Shown piece after piece: positions 1-7,902 of a DNA stretch of 64,000 nt; the stretch's first letter is position 1; each line of letters begins with the position of its first letter. The stretch comes from Rhodovastum atsumiense (GTDB taxonomy: Bacteria > Pseudomonadota > Alphaproteobacteria > Acetobacterales > Acetobacteraceae): the NCBI RefSeq assembly GCF_937425535.1, contig NZ_OW485601.1, forward strand, positions 1,824,501 through 1,888,500. Direction: 5' to 3'. The position numbers were made by a program, and so were the translations under genes. Under the pieces are notes generated by a model. That model was not told where the DNA came from. It saw only the letters and a list, made by a program, of their open reading frames with translations, and made no database searches.

Positions 1-284
1 AGCTGTTCCATCACCACGCTGGCACGGCGCTCACGCGGATCGACCAGGATCCAGCCCGGCAGGGCGCCATCGATGCGCACCAGCCCGGATGCCGCCGAGT
101 AGCGCAGCAGCACCTGCTTCGGCGCGCCCGGCTGCGGCAGGGAGGTGGCGTAGGTCACCGCGACGTCGCGCGTGGGCGGGAAGACGGGACGGTCCCGGGG
201 CGCGGCGCGGGCGATCCCCACGGCCATCACCAGGGCGGCCAGCGCACCCGCGGCCAATCCCCCCATCCTGGGCAGGTTTCGCAT
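1..284 (-). CDS. Secreted protein of unknown function (3' end outside window)
   Basis: The frame opens with ATG at 284, five bases after the aat stop, and stays open to the window edge, giving 94 residues so far. The N-terminus looks like a Sec signal peptide: two arginines, a hydrophobic Ala/Leu/Val stretch at about residues 9-25, then ARA-AP as a likely cleavage site. The mature part starts RDRPVFPPTRDVAVTY and looks like a periplasmic beta-rich protein. I do not recognise the family. Position and spacing suggest co-transcription with aat. Confidence 0.6.
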   Translation of the reverse strand, partial: MRNLPRMGGLAAGALAALVMAVGIARAAPRDRPVFPPTRDVAVTYATSLPQPGAPKQVLLRYSAASGLVRIDGALPGWILVDPRERRASVVMEQ

Positions 285-289
285 GAAAT

Positions 290-979
290 TCAGTCCTTTC
301 CGGCCTCGTCCCCAGCCCCGCCACGCCCGGCCAGAAGCCGCATCTCGGCCTCCAGCCGACCTGGATCCACCTCGAGGATCCAGCGTGCCGGCGTATCCAC
401 CGCCTGGGCGAGCAAGGTCTTGTAGGCGTCGCGGGGAATCTCGATCGCGCCGAACTGGGCCAGGTGGCTGGTGACGAACTGGGTGTCGAGCAGGGTGAAC
501 CCGCCGAGCCGCAGCCGTGCCACCAGATGCACCAGGGCGACCTTGGAGGCATCCCGAACCCGGCTGAACATGCTCTCGCCGAAGAACGCGCCGCCCAGTG
601 CGACCCCATAGAGCCCGCCCACCAGGCAGCCATGCAGCCGGCACTCGATGGAATGGGCGTGTCCCAGCCGGTGCAGATCGGTGAAAAGCCGTTCTATTTC
701 CGGATTGATCCAGGTGTCTTCCCGCCCTGGCGCCGCCTCGGCGCAGGCGGCGATGGTGGAGGGGAAGTCGCGGTCGGCCACCACCTCGAACCCGCCGTTG
801 AGCGCGGTGCGCAGCAGTCGCCGCGAGAGGTGGAATCCCTCAAGTGGCAGCACGCCGCGTTGTTCGGGATCGAGCCAGTACAGTCGATCGCCCCGCCGTG
901 TCTCCGCCATGGGAAACAGTCCGGCGCGATAGGCGCGCAGCATCAGATCCGGCGTAACCTCGAAGGAACGGCGGGACAT
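290..979 (-). CDS. aat: Leucyl/phenylalanyl-tRNA-protein transferase
   Basis: Transfers Leu or Phe from charged tRNA to N-terminal Arg or Lys of proteins, marking them for ClpS/ClpAP degradation by the N-end rule; cytoplasmic. The 229-residue protein has the family landmarks: a YRAGLFPM segment near the start, YWLDPEQRGVLPL, DTWINPEI, HSIECR and GESMFSR, then LLDTQFVTSHLAQFGA. The open frame extends upstream to 1072, but those codons lie in a repeated hairpin element, so the start at MSRRSFEVTPDLML (979) is preferred and matches the usual family length. It is followed after 5 bp by a secreted protein gene. Confidence 0.92.
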   Translation of the reverse strand: MSRRSFEVTPDLMLRAYRAGLFPMAETRRGDRLYWLDPEQRGVLPLEGFHLSRRLLRTALNGGFEVVADRDFPSTIAACAEAAPGREDTWINPEIERLFTDLHRLGHAHSIECRLHGCLVGGLYGVALGGAFFGESMFSRVRDASKVALVHLVARLRLGGFTLLDTQFVTSHLAQFGAIEIPRDAYKTLLAQAVDTPARWILEVDPGRLEAEMRLLAGRGGAGDEAGKD

Positions 980-1020
980 CGGACGATACTGCCTGAGCGG
1001 CGCGGCGAAGGGAAGGAACG

Positions 1021-1094
1021 TGCCGCGCAGCGCTTTTGGGGTGCAGGGGCCTTGTGGCCCCTGCCGGGTCAAGGGCAGAGCCCTTGCCTTCCTT
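1021..1094. repeat. 74-bp two-hairpin intergenic repeat, copy 1
   Basis: This sits between the accC stop (1097) and the aat start (979). It carries two stems: GCAGGGGCC/GGCCCCTGC (1043-1051 and 1056-1064, loop ttgt) and CAAGGGC/GCCCTTG (1070-1076 and 1080-1086, loop aga). A second copy of the same length lies at 45760-45833 and matches at 67 of 74 positions by eye. In the second stem the A-T pair of this copy is a C-G pair in the other, so pairing is kept. It may act as an intercistronic RNA structure or terminator. Confidence 0.8.
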
Positions 1095-1096
1095 TA

Positions 1097-2440
1097 TTAC
1101 CCCTGCTGCGAGACAAACCGCTCCAGCCAGTGGATCGTGTACTGCCCCGCGATGAAATCGGGATGTTCGACGATACGCTGGTGCAGTGGCACGGTGGTTT
1201 CAATACCAACCACGGCGAATTCGGCGAGGCTGCGCCGCAGCCGGGCGATCGCCTCGGCCCGGGTGGGCGCGTGGACGATCAGCTTGGCCACCATGCTGTC
1301 GTAATAGGGCGGCACCACGTAGCCGGCATAGAGCGCGGAATCGACCCGCACCCCCAGCCCCCCGGGCGCGTGGAACGCGGTCACCCGACCCGGGGTGGGC
1401 ATGAAGGTTTCCGGGTTTTCGGCGGTGATGCGGCACTCGATGGCGTGGCCGGTGAAGGCGATCTCCGACTGTTCGTAGGAGAGCCGGCGGCCGGCGGCGA
1501 TGCGGATCTGTTCGCGCACCAGGTCGACGCCGCAGACCATTTCGGTCACCGGGTGCTCGACCTGCAGGCGGGTGTTCATCTCGATGAAGGCGAAATGCCC
1601 GTCCTGGTAGAGGAATTCCAGCGTGCCGGCGTTGCGGTAGCCAAGCTGGCTGAGCGCCGCCGTGACGGTGGACCCAAGGGCATCGCGCTGGCCCGGGGTC
1701 AGGGCGGGGGAGCCGGCCTCTTCCAGCAATTTCTGGTGGCGCCGCTGCAGGCTGCAGTCGCGTTCGCCGAAATGCACGACCTGGCCGAAATTGTCCGCCA
1801 GGATCTGCAGCTCGATATGGCGCGGCCGGTCGAGGTATTTTTCCATGTAGACGGCGTCGTTGCCGAACGCCGCGCGGGCTTCGGTGCGGGCGAGCTGCCA
1901 CGCCTCCTCCAGCTCGTCGGGGCCCGCCGCCACCTTCATGCCGCGCCCGCCACCACCGGCCGCCGCCTTGATCAGCACCGGATAGCCGATATCGCTGGCG
2001 ATGCGCCGCGCCTCGTCGATGTCGGCGATCGCCCCCGCCGAGCCCGGCACCAGTGGCACGCCGAGCGCGCCCATCGCCGCCTTGGCCGCGATCTTGTCGC
2101 CCATCATGCGGATATGCGCAGGCGACGGCCCGATGAAGGTCAGGCCGTGCGCCTCCACCATCTCGGCGAAGGAAGCGTTCTCGGAGAGGAACCCGTAGCC
2201 GGGGTGGATGGCATCCGCCCCGGTGATGGTGGCCGCCGAGAGGATCGACGGCACGTTGAGGTAGGAATCGCGGGCAGCCGGCGGGCCGATGCAGACGCTC
2301 TCGTCGGCGAGGCGCACATGCATGGCGGCGGCGTCGGCGGTGGAATGCACCGCGACGGTGCGGATGCCCATCTCGCGGCAGGCGCGCTGAATTCGCAGCG
2401 CGATCTCGCCCCGGTTGGCGATCAGGATCTTCTGGAACAC
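1097..2440 (-). CDS. accC: Acetyl-CoA carboxylase biotin carboxylase subunit
   Basis: Carries out the ATP- and bicarbonate-dependent carboxylation of biotin on AccB, the first half-reaction of malonyl-CoA formation for fatty acid synthesis. The 447-residue length is normal. Visible are the N-terminal [17 protein letters not shown] start, [10 protein letters not shown], the ATP-grasp glycine-rich loop [13 protein letters not shown] near residues 158-170, and [14 protein letters not shown] near residue 290. It lies 18 bp downstream of accB on the same strand, the standard accBC pair, here led by aroQ. A structured repeat separates it from aat. Confidence 0.97.
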   Translation of the reverse strand: MFQKILIANRGEIALRIQRACREMGIRTVAVHSTADAAAMHVRLADESVCIGPPAARDSYLNVPSILSAATITGADAIHPGYGFLSENASFAEMVEAHGLTFIGPSPAHIRMMGDKIAAKAAMGALGVPLVPGSAGAIADIDEARRIASDIGYPVLIKAAAGGGGRGMKVAAGPDELEEAWQLARTEARAAFGNDAVYMEKYLDRPRHIELQILADNFGQVVHFGERDCSLQRRHQKLLEEAGSPALTPGQRDALGSTVTAALSQLGYRNAGTLEFLYQDGHFAFIEMNTRLQVEHPVTEMVCGVDLVREQIRIAAGRRLSYEQSEIAFTGHAIECRITAENPETFMPTPGRVTAFHAPGGLGVRVDSALYAGYVVPPYYDSMVAKLIVHAPTRAEAIARLRRSLAEFAVVGIETTVPLHQRIVEHPDFIAGQYTIHWLERFVSQQG

Positions 2441-2458
2441 GGTGCCCGCGTCCTCGGG

Positions 2459-2938
2459 CTATTCGAGGATCAGCAGAGGCTGGCCGTACTCGACCGGCGC
2501 ACCCGACCCGATCAGGATGCGCGTGACCGTGCCCGCCTTCGGCGCCTTGATCTGATTGAAGGTCTTCATGGCCTCGATCAGCATCAGCGTCTGCCCCGCG
2601 GCCACGGTCTGGCCGGCGGTGACGAAGGGCTGCGACCCTGGCTCGGGCGAGAGATAGGCGACGCCGACCATCGGGCTGAGCACCGCGCCGGGATGCTGCG
2701 ATTCATCCGCCGGCGGGGCCGGGTTGGCCGAGGGGCCGGCGGTGGCGACCGGCGGCGCCACCGTAACCGGGGCGGCAACCGGGACGGTGGAGACCGGCGC
2801 CGGGGCGGCGGGCGGATGCGCCCGGGCCACGCGGACGCGGCCATCCTTGCCCTCGATCTCGATCTCGGTCAGCCCCGTCTCGGTCAGGATCAGCGCGAGC
2901 TGCCTCACCGTCTCCGGGTCAATACTGACGGCGTTCAT
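2459..2938 (-). CDS. accB: Acetyl-CoA carboxylase biotin carboxyl carrier protein
   Basis: Carries the biotin that shuttles CO2 between AccC and the carboxyltransferase. The 159-residue protein has an N-terminal helix, a long Ala/Pro linker (about residues 41-78) and a C-terminal biotinyl domain with the motif IEAMK, placing the biotinylated lysine at K125. The start ATG at 2938 overlaps the aroQ stop by four bases (ATGA), which supports this start over the longer open frame and implies translational coupling with aroQ. Confidence 0.96.
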   Translation of the reverse strand: MNAVSIDPETVRQLALILTETGLTEIEIEGKDGRVRVARAHPPAAPAPVSTVPVAAPVTVAPPVATAGPSANPAPPADESQHPGAVLSPMVGVAYLSPEPGSQPFVTAGQTVAAGQTLMLIEAMKTFNQIKAPKAGTVTRILIGSGAPVEYGQPLLILE

Positions 2939-3399
2939 TCGTCGGGCGCCTCCAGAAGGTCGGCCATGGCGGTCAGCGCCAGCTTGTATCCGTTGATTCC
3001 GAGGCCGCAGATCACACCCACCGCCGCCTTCGAAACATAGGAGTGCTGCCGGAACTCTTCGCGCCGGTGAATATTCGTGACATGCACCTCGATGACCGGC
3101 AGCTCGGTCGCCAGCAGGGCGTCCATGAGCGCGATCGAGGTGGTGGTGTAGCCGGCCGGGTTGATGATGATGCCAGCGGCACGGCCACGGCATTCCTGCA
3201 CCCAGGACACCAGTTCGCCTTCGCCGTTGGTCTGGCGGAAATCGATGGCGAGCCCGAGCTGATCGGCGATTTCGGCGCAGAGCGCCTCCACGTCGTCCAG
3301 CGTCGCGCTGCCATAAAGATGTGGCTGACGCAGCCCGAGCATGTTCATGTTCGGGCCGTTGAAGACGGCGATCAGCGGCAGGGAGGGTCCGGGCGACAT
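2935..3399 (-). CDS. aroQ: Type II 3-dehydroquinate dehydratase
   Basis: Converts 3-dehydroquinate to 3-dehydroshikimate in the shikimate pathway. At 154 residues it has the type II length. Motifs are NGPNMNMLG, the catalytic-tyrosine segment PHLYG, RQTNGEGELVSWVQE, INPAGYTTTSIA and EVHVTNIHRREEFR with the catalytic histidine. An upstream ATG at 3417 would add six residues (MLGGAA); MSPGPSL at 3399 is the more usual beginning. aroQ-accB-accC is a recurrent alphaproteobacterial gene order. Confidence 0.95.
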   Translation of the reverse strand: MSPGPSLPLIAVFNGPNMNMLGLRQPHLYGSATLDDVEALCAEIADQLGLAIDFRQTNGEGELVSWVQECRGRAAGIIINPAGYTTTSIALMDALLATELPVIEVHVTNIHRREEFRQHSYVSKAAVGVICGLGINGYKLALTAMADLLEAPDE

Positions 3400-3522
3400 G
3401 GCGGCGCCCCCTAGCACGGGTACAGCGTCGCATCAATGCGTGGCGGCATGGCCGCCCATGCAACCCGGCATCGGCCGGACGCTCGCTTGTTCGCAACGGG
3501 GCCGATCCCCATACTCGACACC

Positions 3523-3738
3523 ATGGGAGAGCAAGACCTGACGCTCACATTGAACGGTGAGCCCCACGTGCTGGACGGGCGCCTGACGGTGACCGGCCTG
3601 CTCGAGCGGATCGGACTCGACCCGCGCAAGGTCGCGGTCGAGCGCAACCGGGAGATCGTGCCACGCTCGGCCTATGCCGGAACCTGGCTGGCCCCCGGCG
3701 ACTCCCTCGAGATCGTGCATTTCATCGGCGGAGGCTGA
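3523..3738 (+). CDS. thiS: Sulfur carrier protein ThiS
   Basis: A 71-residue ubiquitin-fold protein that carries sulfur as a C-terminal thiocarboxylate for thiazole synthesis in thiamine biosynthesis. It ends in the required glycines (HFIGGG) and contains [20 protein letters not shown] and [14 protein letters not shown], typical of ThiS. The start at MGEQDL is chosen because the upstream extension is unlike the family. Its stop is two bases before the thiG start. No TPP riboswitch is visible in the roughly 120 bp upstream. Confidence 0.93.
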   Translation: MGEQDLTLTLNGEPHVLDGRLTVTGLLERIGLDPRKVAVERNREIVPRSAYAGTWLAPGDSLEIVHFIGGG

Positions 3739-3740
3739 AC

Positions 3741-4550
3741 ATGGATGGCCACATCCAGACGACGGACGGCCAGACGGAGGATGACGGCTGGACCGTCGCG
3801 GGACGGCGTTTCCGCTCGCGGCTGATCGTGGGCACCGGCAAATACAAGGACCTGGAGGAAACCGCCGCGGCGATCGCGGCGAGCGGGGCGGAAATGGTCA
3901 CCGTGGCGGTGCGCCGGGTGAACCTCGCCGATCCCAAGGCGCCGATGCTGCAGGATTATGTCGACCCCCGCAAATACACATACCTGCCCAACACCGCGGG
4001 CTGCCACACCGCCGAGGACGCGGTGCGCACCCTGCGGCTGGCGCGCGAGGCCGGCGGGTGGAACCTGGTGAAGCTGGAGGTGCTCGGGCCGCCGCCCACG
4101 CTGTATCCGGACATGCCGGCCACGCTGGAGGCCGCCGCCGCCCTGATCAAGGACGGCTTCGAGGTGATGGTCTACTGCGCCGACGACCCGGTGGCGGCGA
4201 AGCGGCTGGAGGACATGGGCTGCGTCGCGATCATGCCGCTCGGCGCGCCGATCGGCTCGGGGCTCGGGCTGCAGAACCCGGCGATGATCTCGTTGATGCT
4301 GGAGACGGTGAAGGTGCCGCTGCTGGTCGATGCCGGCGTCGGCACCGCCTCGGATGCCGCCATCGCCATGGAGCTTGGCTGCACCGCGGTGCTGCTGAAC
4401 TCGGCGATCGCGCATGCCCGCGATCCGGTGCGGATGGCGCGGGCGATGCGCCACGCCGTGGAGGCAGGCCGGCTGGCCCACCTTGCCGGCCGCATGCCGC
4501 GCCGGATGGGGGCCGATCCGTCGAGCCCGCTCACCGGGCTGATCCGCTGA
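3741..4550 (+). CDS. thiG: Thiazole synthase
   Basis: Forms the thiamine thiazole phosphate from deoxyxylulose 5-phosphate, the iminoglycine product and ThiS thiocarboxylate. The 269-residue TIM barrel shows [13 protein letters not shown], the Schiff-base lysine segment [40 protein letters not shown] and [18 protein letters not shown]. It follows thiS directly, making a two-gene unit without other thiamine genes nearby. The protein carries about 15 residues before the conserved core. Confidence 0.96.
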   Translation: MDGHIQTTDGQTEDDGWTVAGRRFRSRLIVGTGKYKDLEETAAAIAASGAEMVTVAVRRVNLADPKAPMLQDYVDPRKYTYLPNTAGCHTAEDAVRTLRLAREAGGWNLVKLEVLGPPPTLYPDMPATLEAAAALIKDGFEVMVYCADDPVAAKRLEDMGCVAIMPLGAPIGSGLGLQNPAMISLMLETVKVPLLVDAGVGTASDAAIAMELGCTAVLLNSAIAHARDPVRMARAMRHAVEAGRLAHLAGRMPRRMGADPSSPLTGLIR

Positions 4551-4566
4551 TCCCGGCCGCGGGGAC

Positions 4567-4603
4567 CCGTTCCTGCCCGGGAGCAGGCCCCCGCCCGGAA
4601 CGG
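4567..4603. terminator. Possible bidirectional hairpin between thiG and yihY
   Basis: Arms CCGTTCC (4567-4573) and GGAACGG (4597-4603) enclose a GC-rich loop with further self-complementarity. It lies between two convergent genes, 16 bp past the thiG stop and 5 bp past the yihY-family stop. There is no clear T-run, so intrinsic termination is only plausible. Confidence 0.3.
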
Positions 4604-4608
4604 CCGGT

Positions 4609-5613
4609 TCAGGATTTGTCGTCGACCACCACGTTGTCGGCCACGAAGGCCCCGCGCTTGCCGATCGGCCGCGGCTGGCCGGTGGTGGTATCCTCGGCCG
4701 TCTGCAGTTCCAGCTCGGCGTTCAGCTCTGCCCCGACCAGCACCGCGTAGGCGGAGACCCAGAACCACATCATCACGCCGACCACGGCGCCGAGCGGCCC
4801 ATAGGTCGCGTCATAGCTGGCCAAGTGCACGACATAGAGCGAGAACAGCACCGAGGCGACAAGCCATAGCGCGGTCGCCAGCATCGAGCCCGGCGTCACC
4901 CAGTGCCAGCGTGCCTTCTGCCGTGACGGGCCGAAGCGGTACAGCAGCGCCAGCGCCAGCAGGACGAACCCCACCAGCACCGCGGTCGAGCCAAGCCGCG
5001 CCAGCCCGCGCGCATGCGCATCGAGCCCCAGGAAACTGATCGTCGCCGGCAACGCCACCAGCAAGGCCAGGCCCAGGATGGCGCCGAGCACCATGCAAAG
5101 CGTGATCAGCAGACTGGTCTTCTGGTACTCCAGGAAGCCGCGGCTCTCTTCTTCCTCGTAGGCAAGGTTCAGGGCGGCGATCAGGGATTTGGTGCCGGTC
5201 GTGGCACTCCAGAGCGCCACCCCGGTGCTGATCAGCAACGACAGGCCCAGTTCGGCACGGCCATGCGAGACCAGCGTGTGCACGCGGTCGGCGATCAACG
5301 CGAAGGCGGCGGGCGGCAACAGGTCGCGCAAGACCTCGAGCTGGGGCTCGACCGTGGCCGGATCGAAGATCAACCCATAGAGCGAGATCAGCATCGACAG
5401 CGCCGGGAACAGCGCCAGCGTCGCGAAGAAGGCGCTGCCGGCGGCGGCCAGGGAGACGCGGTCGGAAATGATCTCCCGCCAGGTCCGTCCGAGCACCTGC
5501 CGCCAGCCGCGCCAGGGGATGGCGACAGGGCTGCGGGCACCGCGGCCGAGCCCGTGGCCGCGCTGGACGATCTCCGCCAGGTCATCGCGTGGTTCAGGTG
5601 CCGGCGACCGCAT
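4609..5613 (-). CDS. YihY/BrkB-family inner-membrane protein
   Basis: About 334 residues, with the family hallmarks: an amphipathic N-terminal segment followed by DRVSLAAAGSAFFATLALFPALS, several hydrophobic helices (roughly residues 45-70, 100-125, 145-175, 190-215, 230-255), GPSRQKARWHWVTPGS and YGPLGAVVGVMMWFW. The family was once annotated as RNase BN, wrongly; its real role is unknown, possibly transport. The ATG at 5613 is chosen because a good AGGAGG precedes it; upstream in-frame codons lack one. It is divergent from the decarboxylase gene and convergent with thiG. Confidence 0.88.
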   Translation of the reverse strand: MRSPAPEPRDDLAEIVQRGHGLGRGARSPVAIPWRGWRQVLGRTWREIISDRVSLAAAGSAFFATLALFPALSMLISLYGLIFDPATVEPQLEVLRDLLPPAAFALIADRVHTLVSHGRAELGLSLLISTGVALWSATTGTKSLIAALNLAYEEEESRGFLEYQKTSLLITLCMVLGAILGLALLVALPATISFLGLDAHARGLARLGSTAVLVGFVLLALALLYRFGPSRQKARWHWVTPGSMLATALWLVASVLFSLYVVHLASYDATYGPLGAVVGVMMWFWVSAYAVLVGAELNAELELQTAEDTTTGQPRPIGKRGAFVADNVVVDDKS

Positions 5614-5955
5614 CACGCCCTCCTGCAGACAGACATCCCCCCGTGTCCGGCCAACGCAACCAGCCCCCGGACGGTTTGCCGGCGGCATGTCCTCACCTCT
5701 GGTCAGGCCCGCTTCCATCACGGAAAAAACCACTTGCACCCCAGGGGGGCTGCGCCTATGTGCGATCCCCACGCAGCAACGCACGTGCCTCTGGCCCTCG
5801 GGTTACGCAACGACGTCAAGCGTTCTGGCAAGGGATTCTCGTCCCGGTTTCCGGGGTGATGAGTCTGCCGCTTTTCGCTGGTTCGTTCGACCGTTTCGCA
5901 ATCTACGCCCATCGCCTTGACAGGTGGGCGCTTCATCAGAGGGAGGCACGGTGCG
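5614..5955. other. 342-bp divergent intergenic region
   Basis: This separates the divergent yihY-family gene and the decarboxylase gene and should hold both promoters. A TTGACA hexamer occurs at 5917-5922, but no matching -10 box lies about 17 bp after it. A GAGGGAGG ribosome-binding site precedes the decarboxylase start. The overlapping reading frames show no family signal, and I see no gene here. Confidence 0.5.
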
Positions 5956-7086
5956 ATGACGCCCAAGATCGCCCGATTCCTTGCTGAGCAGCAGCCGGCA
6001 ACCCCGTGCCTGGTGCTCGACGTTGACCGCGTGGAAGGTAACTTCCGCGCGTTGCGCGATGCCCTGCCGCTCGCCCAGATCTATTACGCCGTGAAGGCGA
6101 ATCCGGCGCATCCCATCCTGGAGCGTCTGGTCGGCCTCGGCAGCCGTTTCGACGCGGCCAGCTTCGAAGAGGTCGAGGCCTGCCTGCGCGCCGGCGCGCG
6201 GCCCGAGGCGGTCAGCTTCGGCAACACCATCAAGAAGGTTTCGGCGATCCGCCGCGCCTTCGCCGCCGGCGTGAGCATGTATGCGTTCGATTCCGTCGAG
6301 GAGCTGGAGAAGCTGGCCCAGCACGCGCCGGGCAGCCGTGTCTATTGCCGCATCCTGGTGGAGAACGCCGGCGCCGACTGGCCGCTGTCGCGCAAATTCG
6401 GCACCACGGTGGAAACCGCGCGCAATCTGATGCTGCGCGCCGGCGAGCTCGGGCTCGATCCGTACGGCCTGTCCTTCCATGTCGGCAGCCAGCAGACCTC
6501 CACCGCCAGCTACGAGGCGGCGATCGGCCGGGTGGCCATGCTGTTCACCGACCTGCGCGAGGCCGGGGTGAACCTGCGCATGCTCAATCTCGGCGGCGGC
6601 TTCCCGACCCGCTACCGCGACGAGGTGCCGGGCATCGACGCCTTCGGCAACGCCATCATGCATGCGATGACCGAAGCCTTCGGCAACGCCCTGCCCGAGA
6701 TGGTGATCGAGCCGGGCCGCTTCATCGTCGCCGATGCCGGCGTGGTCAGCGCCGAGGTGGTGCTGGTCAGCCGCCGCAGCGAGGAACAACCGGTGCGCTG
6801 GGTGTATCTCGACATCGGGCGCTTCGGCGGGCTGGCCGAGACCGAAGGCGAGGCGATCCGCTACCGCATCACCACGCCGCATGACGGCGGGACGACCGGC
6901 CCGGTGGCGATCGCCGGCCCGACCTGCGACGGCGCCGACATCATGTACGAGCGCAGCAATTACCGCCTGCCCATGGCGCTGACCTGCGGCGACCGGGTGG
7001 AACTGCATTCGACCGGCGCCTACGTCACCACCTATGCCAGCCAGGCCTTCAACGGCTTCGCCCCGCTCGCCGAGCATTACATCTGA
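5956..7086 (+). CDS. Type III PLP-dependent ornithine/diaminopimelate-type decarboxylase
   Basis: Alanine-racemase-fold decarboxylase, most like eukaryotic-type ornithine decarboxylases and therefore probably making putrescine; lysine could also be a substrate. The 376-residue protein has the PLP lysine in YYAVKANP (K47), FDAASFEEVE, HVGSQQ, the phosphate-binding NLGGGFP, EPGRFIVADAG and the GPTCDGAD segment, which supplies the catalytic cysteine across the dimer. The start follows a GAGGGAGG site; a GTG four bases earlier is out of frame. A GC hairpin 13 bp past the stop probably ends the transcript. Confidence 0.9.
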   Translation: MTPKIARFLAEQQPATPCLVLDVDRVEGNFRALRDALPLAQIYYAVKANPAHPILERLVGLGSRFDAASFEEVEACLRAGARPEAVSFGNTIKKVSAIRRAFAAGVSMYAFDSVEELEKLAQHAPGSRVYCRILVENAGADWPLSRKFGTTVETARNLMLRAGELGLDPYGLSFHVGSQQTSTASYEAAIGRVAMLFTDLREAGVNLRMLNLGGGFPTRYRDEVPGIDAFGNAIMHAMTEAFGNALPEMVIEPGRFIVADAGVVSAEVVLVSRRSEEQPVRWVYLDIGRFGGLAETEGEAIRYRITTPHDGGTTGPVAIAGPTCDGADIMYERSNYRLPMALTCGDRVELHSTGAYVTTYASQAFNGFAPLAEHYI

Positions 7087-7098
7087 CGTCTTCCTGAA

Positions 7099-7125
7099 GC
7101 CTCCTCCCCCGCGCGGGGAGGAGGC
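7099..7125 (+). terminator. GC-rich hairpin after the decarboxylase gene
   Basis: Perfect 11-bp arms GCCTCCTCCCC and GGGGAGGAGGC with a five-base loop. No U-tract follows, so it may be a 3'-end stabiliser rather than a strict intrinsic terminator. Confidence 0.45.
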
Positions 7126-7182
7126 AGGACGGAGAGTCCCGGGTATCCTCGGCCGCGACAACAAGCGGCAAAGGGGGTCCCC

Positions 7183-7881
7183 ATGGCGAGCATCAGCATC
7201 CAGGCCGGCGACGGCACCGGCCATTTCGACGCGTACGTGGTCGAGCCCACGGGCCGGCCGGCCGGCGCGGTGGTGCTGATCCAGGAAATCTTCGGCGTCA
7301 ACGCCTCGTTGCGGGAAACCGCGGCACAGGTCGCGGAACTCGGCTTCTTCGCCGTCGCCCCCGACCTGTTCTGGCGGCAGGAACGCAATGTCGACCTGAC
7401 CGACAAGTCGCAGGCCGAGTGGGACAAGGCGTTCGCGCTGATGAACGGCTTCGACCACGACAAGGGCATCGCCGACCTCAAGGCCACGCTCGCCGCCGCG
7501 CGCGCCCTGCCCGGCGGCAACGGCCGCGCCGGCACCATGGGCTACTGCCTCGGCGGCCTGCTGGCCGTCCGCATGGCGCTGGAATCGGACGCCGACGTGA
7601 ACGTTTCCTATTATGGCGTCGGGCTCGACAGATTCGCCGGGGCGCTGGCCGGGGTGAGCAAGCCGCTGCTGCTGCACATCGCCGACCAGGACGAGTTCTT
7701 CCCACCCGAAGGCCGCGCGAAGGTGATCGCCGCAGCCAAGGACCATCCGGCGATCCGCGCCTACGTCTATCCGAACGCCAACCACGCCTTTGCCCGGGTC
7801 GGCGGGGTGCATTGGCATGCGCGCTCGGCCTGGATCGCCAATGGCCGCAGCGCCGAGGCCCTGGCCGCCGCCCTGGATTGA
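7183..7881 (+). CDS. Dienelactone hydrolase-family protein
   Basis: Alpha/beta hydrolase of 232 residues. The nucleophile motif is GYCLGG with C122, the characteristic cysteine of dienelactone hydrolases. Other landmarks are QEIFGVN (E35), VAPDLFWRQ, the acid region IADQDEFFPPEGR and the histidine in PNANHAFAR. In aromatic degradation this enzyme opens dienelactone to maleylacetate, but no other catabolic gene is nearby and many paralogues have unknown substrates. An AAGGGGG site lies just upstream. It converges on the chemoreceptor gene 21 bp away. Confidence 0.85.
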   Translation: MASISIQAGDGTGHFDAYVVEPTGRPAGAVVLIQEIFGVNASLRETAAQVAELGFFAVAPDLFWRQERNVDLTDKSQAEWDKAFALMNGFDHDKGIADLKATLAAARALPGGNGRAGTMGYCLGGLLAVRMALESDADVNVSYYGVGLDRFAGALAGVSKPLLLHIADQDEFFPPEGRAKVIAAAKDHPAIRAYVYPNANHAFARVGGVHWHARSAWIANGRSAEALAAALD

Positions 7882-7902
7882 ACCGTCGATGGCTGCTGCC
7901 GC

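Noticed and set aside
464-3040. 858-codon plus-strand open frame across aat/accC/accB
   Set aside because: It is antisense to three recognisable genes and its protein (Arg/His/Gly-rich) has no family features; it is a GC-rich shadow frame.
3400-3522. TPP riboswitch before thiS-thiG
   Set aside because: No CTGAGA-type P2/P4 core or matching stems are visible in the leader.
5917-5922. TTGACA as a sigma-70 -35 box for the decarboxylase gene
   Set aside because: No plausible -10 element occurs 16-18 bp downstream, where the sequence reads GC-rich and enters the ribosome-binding site.
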